This document shows positions 38,863-50,674 of a stretch of DNA of 64,000 nt, piece by piece. The stretch's first letter is position 1, and each line of letters begins with the position of its first letter. A model generated the notes under the pieces. The model was not told the origin of the DNA and ran no database searches. It worked only from the letters and a program-made list of their open reading frames with translations. The DNA is from Piper betle (Eukaryota; Streptophyta; Magnoliopsida; Piperales; Piperaceae), in contig JAURVB010014062.1 in assembly GCA_033002965.1 (NCBI GenBank), forward strand, positions 1 through 64,000, read 5' to 3'. The translations under genes and the position numbers were made by a program.

Positions 38863-39389
38863 GGTCCCCGCAGAGGAGAAGATTCAAATTATGTCAATGA
38901 AAGCCTTTGGGAGTGTCAATTGTCATAGTCGATACATACTCAAGTGACATCTCCGGGCTGTACTTTCACTTCCTCCATCTAAGCTGCTACTATGCTATCC
39001 ATGTCTTAAATCTTATTCACATTCACATTTTTCAATCTCTATCGGCCTTCCTGGGTTGCTCATGTGCTGTCAGTGGACAAGACACATTAATAAAATGCCA
39101 ATTGAGATTCGTTATTTTAAGTTGCATGAAGATTGGGGACTGAGAATTCTCGTCGTTATGTGTCACGTGGATAGAACGAAGAGGAAGATGGCCCCTACCC
39201 AAATCCGATCATTTTGATCATACACCTTGCTTGATAAACGATCGGTTTTTAATTCACTCTCTGACTACAATCGTGATTCGTCCCTTCAAAGTGGCCAAGC
39301 TCGATCCTAATGACCTCATCCCAACCCTTGCTATCAATCTGAATCTCATGTGTTTAACTTGTGGAAGGAGTGTGGCGGCTTGAGCATGG

Positions 39390-40620
39390 TTTGATTATCC
39401 GGCTGAATTAATTGGACCAAACCCTATTCCGTAGGTTTGGTTCTAATTCTATTTCCAGTTTTACGTCGGTGGAACCGAATGCTATTATTCGGTTTCGGTT
39501 TATTTAGTTCGGAAACCGTTTCCGAACCAAATATCCGAAACCCAAATAACACAACCAGCCCTACGTCTCTCGACGTGGAACCTACTGCCGACACCACCGC
39601 CCATCTCCTACCTCGGTGACGCCCCCGCCTCCGCCGCAGCAGCACAAGATCCTACCTTTCCCTCTGCCAACGTCACCCACGGCCACTCATTCTACTACAT
39701 CAGTACCGGCGCTGGTGGCGGCGGTGGTTCACCATCTTTTTTATGTTCGCATTCCTTCAATGGCATCAAGCAGCAGCAGAGCGTTGCAGAGTACGGAAGA
39801 GCGCAGGGTACGACAATTGAGATAGGTGAAGGAGGAAAAAGACGACCACAAGAAGTACAAAGGAAGAGATAGAGAGTGGAATGGAGAGATTTAGTGGTTT
39901 GGCGACGGGGAGGGGCCGACAGGAGTGGTCGTCTGACCTCCACCCCATGGCTGGAAGGGGTGGCCACTGTGGCTCGTCGACCTCGTTGACTGCTGGGTCT
40001 ACATGCTTGTCGGCCCGCCACCGTCGCCCCCCGGCGGAGACTCCGCCTCCGGCACCGACCAGGAGCTGCCCTTCTACCGCTGGTTTGCCACTACTCCTTT
40101 GTACTCCTTCGACATAATATTCTTCCGAAAACAACCCACCCCGCTGCGCGACCGCGCATCTTCTCGTCCAATTCGCAGCGCCAGTTGTTCAACTGGAAGG
40201 GGGAGGACGGTGCACAGCAGGAAGCGGCGGCGGAGATGGTCGACGCAGAGAACTCAATAAAAGGCAAAGACGATAGTGGAGTTCCTCGTGGGCAACCTCC
40301 ACAGCTCCATCTTCAAGGAGCTCCAAGGCCTGCCTTGGTATGACGTCGAAGACGACGACAACAATGGAGATATTCCAGTGGGAAAGGCGGCGACTTTTCG
40401 ATCCGATCAAGCCATACCCAGGTGGGGCAAAACCTTGTGGGAGCTTCTCGCCGAGGTAATTGGTTAATTGGGTAGAATTCGGTTAAAACCGAACCGAATC
40501 GGACTAGATCGGTTTGTTCGGTTCGGTTGCCAATCCTAGTTCGGTTATTATTCGGGTATCCACATTAGTTAGTTCGGTTAGTTTTGTTGTCGGTTCGGTT
40601 TGGTTTTTAACCAAAACGAT
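39390..40620. repeat. Dispersed repeat with CGGTT-rich ends
   Basis: Both flanks carry repeated CGGTTCGGTT / AACCGAACCG motifs (39430-39545 and 40465-40610) around a GC-rich interior. Such CGGTT-rich ends are typical of a widespread plant repeat type. The interior holds short GC-rich frames; 39980-40300 in particular looks coding-like (QELPFYRWFATTPLYSFD) and may be a captured gene fragment that I cannot identify. No exact target duplication was found. Confidence 0.5.
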
Positions 40621-40992
40621 CGTTTGCACATCCGTGAGCGTGGCCTAGGCAAATGGGGATGGTATAGTGTGGCATTAACGAGGGCGATGCACGTGGCTCC
40701 TCAATATCCATACATAGCTCGTACGACGCTGCACATGTTGTGGCAGCTCTCGCCAACTGGCTTTAGATCTCGAGACTCTTCTTTCTTTTTTCCTGATGAT
40801 TGCTCTTAACTCCGCTGCTTGATTGTGTGACTCATGAGTAATAACAAAGGGCACTGACCTGCTGCTTTAACCGTGTATGTGTTCTATAATATTTGGGTGC
40901 TGATCGATCCCCACCTCCATTGGAAGAGCTTGACCAAAATAAAGGATGCAAGGGGCCAAAAAGATGTCATGGTTAAATCTTGTTATGACGAG

Positions 40993-42140
40993 TGTTAAGC
41001 GTTAAAAATATATAATATTTACCTATATTTTTAATATGATTTTATACTTTTCGGGTATAAACATGATTAATTAAGTAATATTTTATTTTATTTTGTAGTT
41101 AATTAATATTTTATTATATATGCTTTGATGTTTTAATGCAGAAAAGATGAATAAATTAAACTTTGGATTTAATTGGTTATGATACTTAGTGCCACCCAAT
41201 GACTACAATGTATGGTGTTCAATAAAGTCGAACAGTTGGAAATATAAAGGGACATTGTAATTAATTAGATTACGTTGATTTGTGAACACTCTCTTCGAAT
41301 TCTTGTATTTCTACTTCTATATAAAGGGGTGGTCATTTGTTGTTGTTGATATCTCATCTGTTGGCTTCAGAGTGTAGTAGAAGAAGTAGTTTTAGTTTTT
41401 GTAATTTCTTTCTCTTTTATAATAAAAATTAGTTTCTTATTTATAATGTTTAATGTTTTCTATGTTTATGGAGTAGTCTTTTATTTCGTTTTAGAGAAGA
41501 ATGGAACTTAACATGATTTAATTGAATTTATTTCAAACTCTTACTCTTTTATTCAATCGGATCGATTGTCATGTTCTTAATGCTAAGAGTAGATAGATCA
41601 CCTATTTCTTAGATCATGAGGTTTAATTAGATTTCGGGAGAAATTAATTAGATTAGTCATTGATAATTTATCATACGATGAGTCTTTTGACTTGTTTGTC
41701 GTTGTGGTTAGAAGATACACAACACCGTATGCGATTGTAAGGCAATTTTTAATGCATTATTTTGTTGATTAATCAATTATCACCGGGAGGTAGGAATTGA
41801 GGCAAAATAATAGAAGCATGAAGGAGCGGGAGTCACCATGTCATATCATTATCCTAAATCGACAATCCGAGGGAATAAAAGATAAGAGTAAGATTTGATG
41901 AAGATTAAATTCATGTTAAGGGAAATTCGACTCTAAAACGAGTTTTATAATTTTAACTTCGCTTTTTATTTAAGTTAGTATTTAGATTCCGTTAAGTTAA
42001 TTATTTCTGTTTTGTTCTTAATTTTATTTTCTTTAATTAATTTAAGAAAATTCATCTCTCTGTGAGAACGATACTCGATTTATCATTATATTACTTGTTT
42101 CGACCGTATATACTTGCACGTCATTAAAATTATTCGAACA
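40993..42140 (+). mobile_element. Solo LTR (Ty3/gypsy-like), 1148 bp
   Basis: It starts TGTTAAGCG and ends TTCGAACA (TG...CA) and is flanked on both sides by the same 5 bp, ACGAG (40988-40992 and 42141-42145). The first 780 bp align with 54981-55762, including a TATATAAA-type promoter (CTATATAAAGGGGTGGTCATT at 41319-41339). The 3' end has the GAGAACGATACTCGA...CTTGCACGTC signature common at the end of large plant gypsy-type LTRs. No internal region follows, so this is a product of LTR-LTR recombination. The family assignment rests on the LTR and the linked protease fragment at 56 kb. Confidence 0.87.
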
Positions 42141-42145
42141 ACGAG

Positions 42146-43052
42146 CTGGGAAAAGATGAGGGTAATTGAACTCAAATTGTTGTGCTGTTATGGGACTTTA
42201 GATAAAATTTGTGCAGGGCAGCGATACGAGCTCGGCTACGCAAAATTCAAGCCCACACATCTCATGGGATTGAAACATTTAGTTGTTTAGTTTCCTTAGA
42301 TTTATAGGTTTGATAACTTATAATCAGTTATCAAGTTTGTAAGTTATCCGTTAGGTCATTTGGGATTAGATCCTAAATGTTTATCCGTGTTTGTCTTGTT
42401 GCATTTGATTACTATTATTATATGGGAGTCTGTTAATCGCTTGTACTACTCTATATAAAGTATTTTAGGATCTCTATTACGAAGCACTTTTCTTTTCTTA
42501 TTGTCTTTTTTTGGGCGGCCATTGGTCGGTCACTAGTTGTAGCACTGAGGTTTGAAAAATCTAATCTTCCACGAAGTCGGAGGTTGGGTAGCTTGTTGGT
42601 CCGTGCAACAAAATACAACCTATTTCCAATACGGTACACCAATTCGTTCGGGTCTAACTAATACTATTCCTCGATTATGCTCTGTTTCTGAGTCTAGTAT
42701 TATGGTACACATCCATAGCTTGGCATACCTGATTTAATAGACAGGATAGTTCTTGGTGCAATAGAGTCCCAGTGTAACTTTTACATTTATATTGCATTCT
42801 CAAACCAAATTGGTATTGCATGTGCCCTGAAGGGACGTACTTGAAGACGCATGCGATGATTTCTGTTGATGATTTCGATTATCAAATGGTCTCCATTTGA
42901 TGTGTCCCCAAGTGCATCCCGAACGGGCGGACACAGTATCCGTTCCCTCAAACCATATCAGATATTTGATGTTCTAACATTTGAATGTCCAATCCATTAA
43001 AACATTGCAAAGACATGGTTAAACCACAAAATCCTGGACTGGGGCAAAATCT
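42146..43052. other. Spacer between solo LTR and PPR gene
   Basis: A CTATATAAAGTA motif at about 42450 precedes a GC-richer tract, as in an LTR or promoter, but no second copy exists in the window. The right part is the 3' flank of the PPR gene. No gene recognised. Confidence 0.35.
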
Positions 43053-44854
43053 TCATCTCGCATTATCTCTTATCAATCCATCCAGCACCTCATAAATAGT
43101 GTTAGCTTTCGTGAACCTTATCCCTCACAACAAAACTGTGGACATCCTTCTCAATCTCAATCCAACTTAAACCTGCCTCCTTGATCCCCATCTCCTTCAT
43201 TTCTCTAATCAAAGAAGCCCTCTTTCCCCACCTCTCTTTACATGAGTACATATCGGTCATCAGCACGTACGCAGCAGAGCAACCGGGCTCTAACCGTGGC
43301 AAGCAGCTGGCAGCATATCCCCCCATCTCTAAATTACAATGAATTCTACAGGCTCCTAGCAAAGCCTGCCATAGATGAGCACTGGGCTCTCCCGGCAATC
43401 CTCCTATATAGCATTTTGCCTGTTCAAGATGGCCGGCTCGCCCTAGTAAATCTACCACACAAGCGTGGTGTTCCATCCTGGGACTAATCCTGTGATCCCT
43501 TTTCATAGACCCAATAGTTGCATGCCTTTACCGATGGATCCTACATGATTGCATGCATGTAGCAATGAAAGAAATGTGATATATGTAGGCTTGAAACCTT
43601 CGGACAGCATTGTCTCGTAGGCTTGAAATGCCACTAAGCCAAAACCAGGCGAGCAAACCCAGCAACAACAGAATTCCAGGAGAGTACATCTTGTTGAAAA
43701 TTTTAATCGATTCAACAAATTCACCACACCTACAGTACATGTTGATGAGCCCATTGCCAACAAACGGATTGATGCCAAACCATTTTTTAATCACCAAGGA
43801 GTGAACCTAGAGCCAAAGATGTGATAAATCGAAAGACTCCAAGAACAGCTGAAACCATGTTGGCATCAATCCGAACTCCATCCGTCATCATTTTCATGAA
43901 CAGACCAACAGCTTCGTCTTCCATCCCATTTTGTGCGAACCCTGCGAGAAGGACCGTCTAGGTCTCCTCATCATATTTCTCTGCCGACTCAAATATTCGA
44001 TAGGCATCATCCATGCTTCCACACTTGGAGTACATGTCCATTATTGCACTCTCCACGCAAACATCCGAATGAACTCCGACCTTGAAGACAACGCCATGGA
44101 TTTGCGGCCTTCTTCTGATGCCCGCAAGCCTGAACAAGCCTGCAGCGAGCTCGAATACGTTAAAGGATTGGCATCCACCCACCTACGCACATCAGCAAAC
44201 ACCAAGAGACCATCCACGAACTCCGAATTCTGGACAAGCCCAGAAACAACCGCGGTCCAATTAAACACATTAGTCACCGGCATTTTATCGAACACCCTTC
44301 GTGCCGATCGACGGCGCCCACATTTGAAGTATCCGGCGAGCAGGGCATTCCCCACGGGCACTTCCACTCCAAACCCACACGAGAAAACAACGGAGTGCAA
44401 CATGTTGACGGCATAAAGAAGTGTGGGATCGGTAAAGGACGACAAGACGGTGGTGATCGTCACCTTGTCCAAGCCAGCACCATTCACCTCCTCTGCCCGC
44501 ATTCGGTTGAGAAGGCGGAACCCAGAGTGGAAGTCTTGCGCATACAAGCAACCCCAGATGATGGAGTTCCAAGAAACGGTGTCCTTGTGCTGCGTGTGCT
44601 GGAAAAGCAAGCGGGCGTCAGCGAGGCGGCCGCATTTGGAGTACATGGAGATGAGGGAATTGTGGAGGAGTTGGTCGCCATGGGAAAGGGAGGCGATGGT
44701 GTCGTCGGGAAGGTGGGAATTTGAGGACGGCAGCGTGGAGGGAGGAGCCGAGGCGGATGTCGGCCCGGCGGCCGCAGTGGGAGAGGAGGTCGGCGAGGTC
44801 CACGCAGGTGAGACCGCCGCCTACTCTTATTTTCATGTAAGGAGGGAGCGGCAA
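43053..44854 (-). pseudogene. Pentatricopeptide repeat protein (At3g05340-like), broken
   Basis: PLS-type PPR protein with an E domain; such proteins bind organelle RNA and often take part in editing. Recognisable in order on the minus strand: [192 protein letters not shown]. Breaks: frameshifts near 44705-44720, 44105, about 43800, 43500-43700 and 43100, and a TAG at 43958-43960 where the family has Trp. The last segment (NTIYEVLDGLI) survives in another frame. These genes are normally intronless and about 650 residues. With at least five lesions it is not functional. Confidence 0.88.
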
Positions 44855-44879
44855 CCTTGGTGCAGGTTGACCGTTAAAT

Positions 44880-45600
44880 AATCAACTGTGAATAACGAGA
44901 TAAATTATAATAATTAAATATTTTATAGATAGATATTAAATTTTAAATATAAATTTTAATTGAGTAAATAAATAATAATAATAATTTAATTTTTTATTAT
45001 ATTATATTATATTTGGTTGAATCACTTACTTTTCTATAAAAAAAGGCTTTTAATTTCCAATTAAATTGCAAAAGAACGAAGTAAAGAGTTTAAGAATTAA
45101 AGAAGATGTAATTTGGTTGATTTACGATACTTGTTTGTCTTAAAAGAAACATAAAATATAGAGATAAAAAATTTTCTTTTAAGTTTGATTGTCCAAAAAT
45201 TTAATCAATTTTTTTATTCAAATTAGTTTTATGTAAAAAATCACAAAGTAACATGAAAAAGCAAAAAAGATTGAAGTTTTTCTTAGAAACACATGTAAAA
45301 AATAAATATTTTATTATTATTTTATTTTCTTACCATCTAAACATGTCAAACAAATTTTTTAAATTTATATATTATTTTATTTTTATTGTATTTTTATTTT
45401 CTATGACATGCTTTTTTATTTATTTTATTTTAATTAAGGGTCTGTTTGGTTAGTATTAAAATAGTATAAATAAAAAATTATATGAAATAAAAATAAAATG
45501 AAATAAAATTTTAAATTTTTTTACGTATTTAGATAGTATGAAAATAAAATAAAGAGTAGACATTCTATCCCATGTGGACGTACATGTGCCAGCAAATTTT
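44880..45600. repeat. AT-rich MITE-like tract
   Basis: Very AT-rich DNA containing GGGTCTGTTTGGTTAG (about 45438) and opposite-facing AAACATG/CAAACA motifs, similar in style to 2638-2990 and 25560-25780. It is probably one or two nested non-autonomous elements. Exact ends were not resolved. Confidence 0.4.
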
Positions 45601-45613
45601 TTTCCAATTTTTT

Positions 45614-45686
45614 TTCTAAAAGGTCACGTGTTGCAAACAAGTATATTGCGTAACCCAATTACATCCTAAATTATTCACACAAACAT
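45614..45686 (+). repeat. 73-bp exact repeat, copy 1
   Basis: Identical by eye over 73 bp to 53359-53431 and in the same orientation; it begins TTCTAAAAGGTCACGTG. Flanking sequence differs on both sides. Confidence 0.85.
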
Positions 45687-45975
45687 ATGATGATGTGCTC
45701 TATTTAGATTGCATCTAGCCGTTTCCCACGTAAGATTTTCTTGATTTATCTGTCTGAAAAAGTGAGCTGGTTTATTGGCCCTGACATTCAATTAATGGTA
45801 GTAGCCTATCGGATTAGACTCTATGGCACATATTCTCATGGCATAGTTGCACATTCCAAATTCCTTGTCACATATAGATCAAGCATATAATTGATTGGCA
45901 TTTTTAAGCACCTTGCAATGAGATTTGGAATTTAAAAGAAATTCATATAACTGGATATGATCCTGTTTAGTACAG

Positions 45976-47631
45976 GAGAAGACAAAGCGAGCTACTGTTG
46001 AACCACTACCGAGTTTGACTCGAGATATTGCAGGATATAAGGCCCTCTCTCTATGATTTAAAATTTAGTATTCCAGCCTATGTGTTACTCCTGACATAGT
46101 CTTACATTACTAGTTAGTAAATTGTTATGTGCTATATGCCTCCCATTACTCAGCTTTCTTAATAGTGAATTCTGTCTGCTTAATTGATGCTTGCAGATTG
46201 CTCGTCAGCCGAGCATATCTGTTTTGGGATACCCCTGGGGTACTCGTTCCAAGCATCCCTGATATAGAGACAGGGTTAAAGCTTGCACTGCAGGTTTATT
46301 AATTGTTTTAAACCATCAATGTCTCTTACTTACCTATCCATAGTAATTGAAACATGCGTTTAAGATGTTGAATCCTGAACACTGAAATGAGGACAAGTTT
46401 TTTTATTGTTCATTGCTGTTTAATAAGTTTGGCTAGCGGTGGAACACTATCAACCTCCAAACTTCGATTTTTTCTTCTATATGCCCTACTAGTTTCCTCT
46501 GTATCTACCCCTTTGATATCAACAGTTTGCATACCTTGGGATGACTTCTCTGTGTGGAACCACAAATCAATATTTACCTGTTAATAAGAAAATTACTAAT
46601 ATGATGATGTGCTCTATTTATATTGCTTAAAACTCACATTATTACCAATGCAAGCTTTGCATTTTATATGAAGTTTTTGTCTAAGAAAATTGTTTGACGC
46701 CATCAGGAGCAGTGAAAGACTCTGTCGTAGGAGAGGAGCGACTTGTGCAATATCTTCTAGCCATATTGAACACACGAAATACACCTCTTCACTGGAAGCA
46801 CTTACGACATGAGAGGGTAGAAAAGTGGAATTGATGACAAGACTGGCGAGAGTGGTGAATCTGTTAGAATTTATTTGCCTAAAAGGAGGAAGTTGCTAAA
46901 TGAGTACGTTCTCTTGCTGTATAATTGACTGTAGTGGTTTAAGGGAAATCACTGAATATAAGTTCCACCTTGTATGCGATCAACACATGAGAAAGCAATT
47001 TTCAGCTAGTGATATAAATAGCAGTACGAAGAACAAGTGTGAATTTCTTATGTGCACATTAGCGTTCACCACTTTGATTGGCTCTAATTGATTCTAGTGG
47101 CACATGTTTTTAGTTTGTCATCTCCATGACTGATTTGCAAGAGGTATATGGGGCATATGGCTGCAGCCACTTGTATTTTTGAGCATTTGAGGTTTCTGGT
47201 TGGGGCAGATGATATTACTGACTCTCCTTTGTCATTTTATTCTTGACCTCGTCATTTGTGTTTGCATTTGAGATCTCTTGCAGCAGTGTATTATTTTTCT
47301 ATGATGTCCAATGCTTGAAGAGCAGTTCCTATAATTTCTTTGGGCATATTTGCTAATTGTATCGCAGAATCTTGTAATTGAAGTTCAGAGAGCTCTGTAT
47401 TTGACATTGTCCGAGTTCGATGGCAATTTCGAGGACGAGGATGAATTAGAGAGCCTCATAGAAAACCAATTTGTGGAACTACAAAAGGCATGTAAAATAC
47501 CTCAGAAGGCTGGCGATGAAGCTCGATTGATGGATTCTAAAAAGTTCCTTACACTAATTAGGCTTGGTAAGCTTGGTCCATTCTCACTGGACGATGTTCC
47601 TGATCTCCATACCAACCCTGCTGGACGGTGA
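45976..47631 (+). pseudogene. SIN2-type mitochondrial GTPase (DAR GTPase), 5' truncated and broken
   Basis: Homologous to the plant SHORT INTEGUMENTS 2 / YlqF-type circularly permuted GTPase, which acts in mitochondrial ribosome assembly. Exons: 45976-46041 (EKTKRATVEPLPSLTRDIAG), 46197-46293, 46707 to about 46905 (VKDSVVGEERLVQYLLAILN ... YLPKRRKLLN), and 47368-47631 (VIEVQRALYLTLSEFDGN ... SKKFLTLIRLGKLGPFSLDD), ending in a stop at 47631. Defects: the N-terminal part with the remaining G motifs is missing; the first donor reads GCCCTC instead of GT; one extra G in exon 2 shifts the frame just before the DTPG switch motif; another shift occurs near 46815-46830; the 46293/46707 junction is out of phase. 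The last exon is well preserved, so decay may be fairly recent. Confidence 0.85.
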
Positions 47632-49336
47632 TTTTTGCTTCACCGACGCTTATATCTTGTTTGTTGCCTTCACAAGTGTATTAATAACGTGTAAACTTCA
47701 ATAGTTCCAGAATATATTAAGCGCTCTGTTTATGCTTATGCTTAAATTTTAACGTGATGATTGATACTTGATACTTTTAAATTCACGTAAAATCCGTGAT
47801 CATCATAATACATGTGACGCAACTAAAAATTTTGTCCTTCCCTTCTCATGGCCAGAATATGAAGCTTGCCATCACTTTCAAGGGCGGAGATTATCGACGA
47901 ATCAGAGACGATCCCTTTTGGAGGCCACTTTTAAACAAAGCAAAAGGTTCGTAAACTTGAGTGTTTGATATGATTTTTACTTTGAAAATATGTTAGGAAA
48001 CTGCCTGATAATTTTCATACATAAAACGACAACATAAACATCATTTTGATTCAAATCCCCTCTTTTAAAAGATGTTCAACAGCCCGATGAGGATGCTAAT
48101 GAAATGCCAATAATTGAGTGCAATCTTGTCGCATTTTCACTGCACTAGGACAGGTCCCTTTTTTTGCTGCTGATGATCAAAGCCATGATGTGGGGGAAGG
48201 ACCTTCACCGTCAAATTGAATGCATGAATTACACGTGCGTAGCCCAAAATGCATTATAAGTTCATTATTTTTTTCCCTTGGTTTCACCTTTTCATCCACA
48301 CATTCTCATATGTTATCTTCTGTAATCACCCCGAGTCTCTTGCTATCAAACTGTCTTCCAAAGTGCGAGTTTTTCACTCGAATTATGCACAATTGTTTTT
48401 TACCACTTTCTTTTCCCAAAACTTTTTAAAACCGACAGATCACTATTCCCAGTATGTTTTGTGTGCTTGGTTAAACCTGATTGAAACAGCTATTTGGTTG
48501 GCATTTTATACTTAGAATTCCTTATACCCCTTAATAAAACTTGCAAGATTCTCCCCTAGTAGTATACTCGTACACAAACAAACGTGCCACTAACATATAT
48601 TTACATCATATGCATGAATATAAATCCGAACACCATGGAGAACAAAAAATAAGATAAAAAACTCAAAACCACGATTGTGAAAACTCTTAAGCTAAATGTT
48701 TTTACACTTGACATTGCCTTGCTGGGTATTTTTCATGGAAGAAACATGGTGTATCTAAGTCGAAAATTTGATCAGATCCAGGCTTCCGGCTGCCGACGAT
48801 CCCTGTCTCTCTGGGCCAAGCTGGTGTGTTGTCGGTGACGATCATGGCGTCCCCTCCTTGTATTTTTGTATAGATACCTGACAAACAGAGGGCCCGCGTC
48901 AACATGAACACAGACGAGATCCGTGCAAAGAGAACAGGTACTACCATGGGCTCCGCTCCTTCCGTGTCTCTCGTGATTCGCCATCGGAAATGGAAGCTTC
49001 CAAATCAATCTTGCGCACCCGAACAGAAAAACACAAAAATCACAGAATCCGATTGTAATCAGTTCCACATTTACAATATGTATACACATAATGTTCCATT
49101 ATATTATGTACATACACAAACACCAACTTCATCTTCATGCCTTCTTCCGGTAAATTCTTCCTCTTACTCCCTCATTAACGCAGCCGCCAGGCGTCCCACT
49201 GGCCACCTGTTTCTCTCCTTTCCGCCTTCATTACTTTGCTCTGCAATTGCCGAGGAGCTGCCATTGTTGTAGCTCTTCTCGAGGAGGGATCTTCAAGCCT
49301 TCCTTTCAGTGAAATTTTAACAAGAAACAGAGGTGT
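47632..49336. other. Spacer upstream of the type II membrane protein gene
   Basis: On the minus strand, 48710-49000 contains an 81- and a 105-residue frame and a possible TTTGTCAG acceptor at about 48880. This suggests a coding remnant (KIQGGDAMIVTDNTPAWP), but I do not recognise the family. The right end is the 5' flank of the gene at 49337. Confidence 0.35.
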
Positions 49337-50674
49337 GTGTGGGTAGTGGTGATGAGAGAAGACATGGCTGGGTTGCCCGGGAAGGCGAAGTCCGTCAATG
49401 AAATCTGGGGTCTTGGCGGTCAGCTTTTGGTGCTTTTGCTGCATGACAGCGCTCACCACAGCCAGAAGAGCAGGATTAAGTCTTCGTCTTCTCCGACGAT
49501 CACGAGTAGAGCGCAGTCGACCATCTCTGTGTGTGTTGTTCTTGTTTTGTTCACTCTCCTTCTCTTCGCCCTCTCCACATTCGACTCCGATTCTCCTTCG
49601 TTCGTGGAGAGCCACCGTAAGATGGGGCTAGCAAGGAGGTGGCTTTCTGAGAAGAAAGGTTACAACGGGAAGACGAAGGTCCGTACTGCTGCTACTCCTA
49701 GTACGAGTACTACCACCACCAAGAACACGTCTTTTTTTGCTCTGCAAGGTATGGGTGTTCTGTTTCGGAGGAGCAGGGGGATGACCGACCTGCTGGTGGC
49801 GCACCTCACCGAGGAAGTGCGGCCACCGGAGCTGCGCCTTTTCTTGAGAACGCTCCACCGGTCGGGCGTCACGGCCAGGGCCGACGTCGTCCTCATCTAC
49901 TCCAACCTCTCCTCCCAATTTAGAAGCGTTATTGAAGAAGAAAACCGGTCGTTCGCCCGCCTCCTGCGACTCAACGAGTCCTCTTTCGCGCCATCGGATA
50001 CCCAGCTCTCGCCGTTCGACGCCGCCCTTTTCCGGCGGCAGCACAGCGGCAGCGAAACCATTTGGGGCCGTGGCTCCGGCGCCGCCGGCGGAGGGAGGAA
50101 GATGGAGGAGAGCAGCGGGTATAGCTGGGGTTCGATCCTGGGGTTCGAACCCGACGAGCTCGACCCTGAGGGCGCCCTCGCCGGATTCTTCGATGGGGAG
50201 GTGGCGATGCAGCTCCGGCGGTGGGCATGCTACCGGATGCTTCTCGGCCGCCTCCGGCATAATCTCCGGCACGTCATGCTCGTCGGCGTGAACGACAGGC
50301 TCGTCGTCGGCGACGCCTTCGCCCGAGTCAGGAGCAAGAAGGCCGGTGAGTCTGTGGCGGTGGCCGATAGTGTCGTCCTCGGCGGCGCTCGCGCCGTCCG
50401 GCGTCTCTCCGAACTCATGCTGGTCGAGATTGCCCGGGTTTCGATTCAACGCAAGAACAAGAAGCCGCAAGCGGATGATCAGATTCTAGCGCATATGCTG
50501 AAGAACGATAATTCGATTGTCAGGAAGAAAGTGAAGGTCGCCAAGTTCATGGACTTGCTTCCAGATAACACAGTAATACCATCTTCTTCCCTGAATCGCA
50601 GTTTCAATACCAACCTTTATTGGGAGATTTGTTCGTCCTTGGTAGATTCATCTCACGTGTATAGAGATTGTTAG
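49337..50674 (+). CDS. Type II membrane protein, glycosyltransferase-like, unknown function
   Basis: Single-exon gene of up to 445 residues. The N-terminus is cytosolic and mildly basic. One membrane anchor lies at about 62-81 (STISVCVVLVLFTLLLFALS), then a Ser/Thr/Lys-rich stem, then a globular domain from about 140. This architecture is that of Golgi type II proteins. The globular part includes GMTDLLVAHLTEEVRPPELR, SGVTARADVVLIYS, SPFDAALFRR, GYSWGSILGFEPDELDPEG and RRWACYRMLLGRLRHNLRHV, recalling plant proteins of unknown function annotated as transmembrane or glycosyltransferase-like. I see no DxD site I would call catalytic. In-frame ATGs at 49337, 49352 and 49364 are all possible starts; the second or third fits better because residues before MAGLPGK look unconserved. 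GC content is high, as in monocot single-exon genes. No defects are seen. Confidence 0.75.
   Translation: MWVVVMREDMAGLPGKAKSVNEIWGLGGQLLVLLLHDSAHHSQKSRIKSSSSPTITSRAQSTISVCVVLVLFTLLLFALSTFDSDSPSFVESHRKMGLARRWLSEKKGYNGKTKVRTAATPSTSTTTTKNTSFFALQGMGVLFRRSRGMTDLLVAHLTEEVRPPELRLFLRTLHRSGVTARADVVLIYSNLSSQFRSVIEEENRSFARLLRLNESSFAPSDTQLSPFDAALFRRQHSGSETIWGRGSGAAGGGRKMEESSGYSWGSILGFEPDELDPEGALAGFFDGEVAMQLRRWACYRMLLGRLRHNLRHVMLVGVNDRLVVGDAFARVRSKKAGESVAVADSVVLGGARAVRRLSELMLVEIARVSIQRKNKKPQADDQILAHMLKNDNSIVRKKVKVAKFMDLLPDNTVIPSSSLNRSFNTNLYWEICSSLVDSSHVYRDC

Noticed and set aside
49628..50470. 280-residue minus-strand open frame
   Set aside because: It lies antisense to the membrane protein gene, is GC-driven and has no domain; the plus frame has an anchor and conserved-looking blocks.
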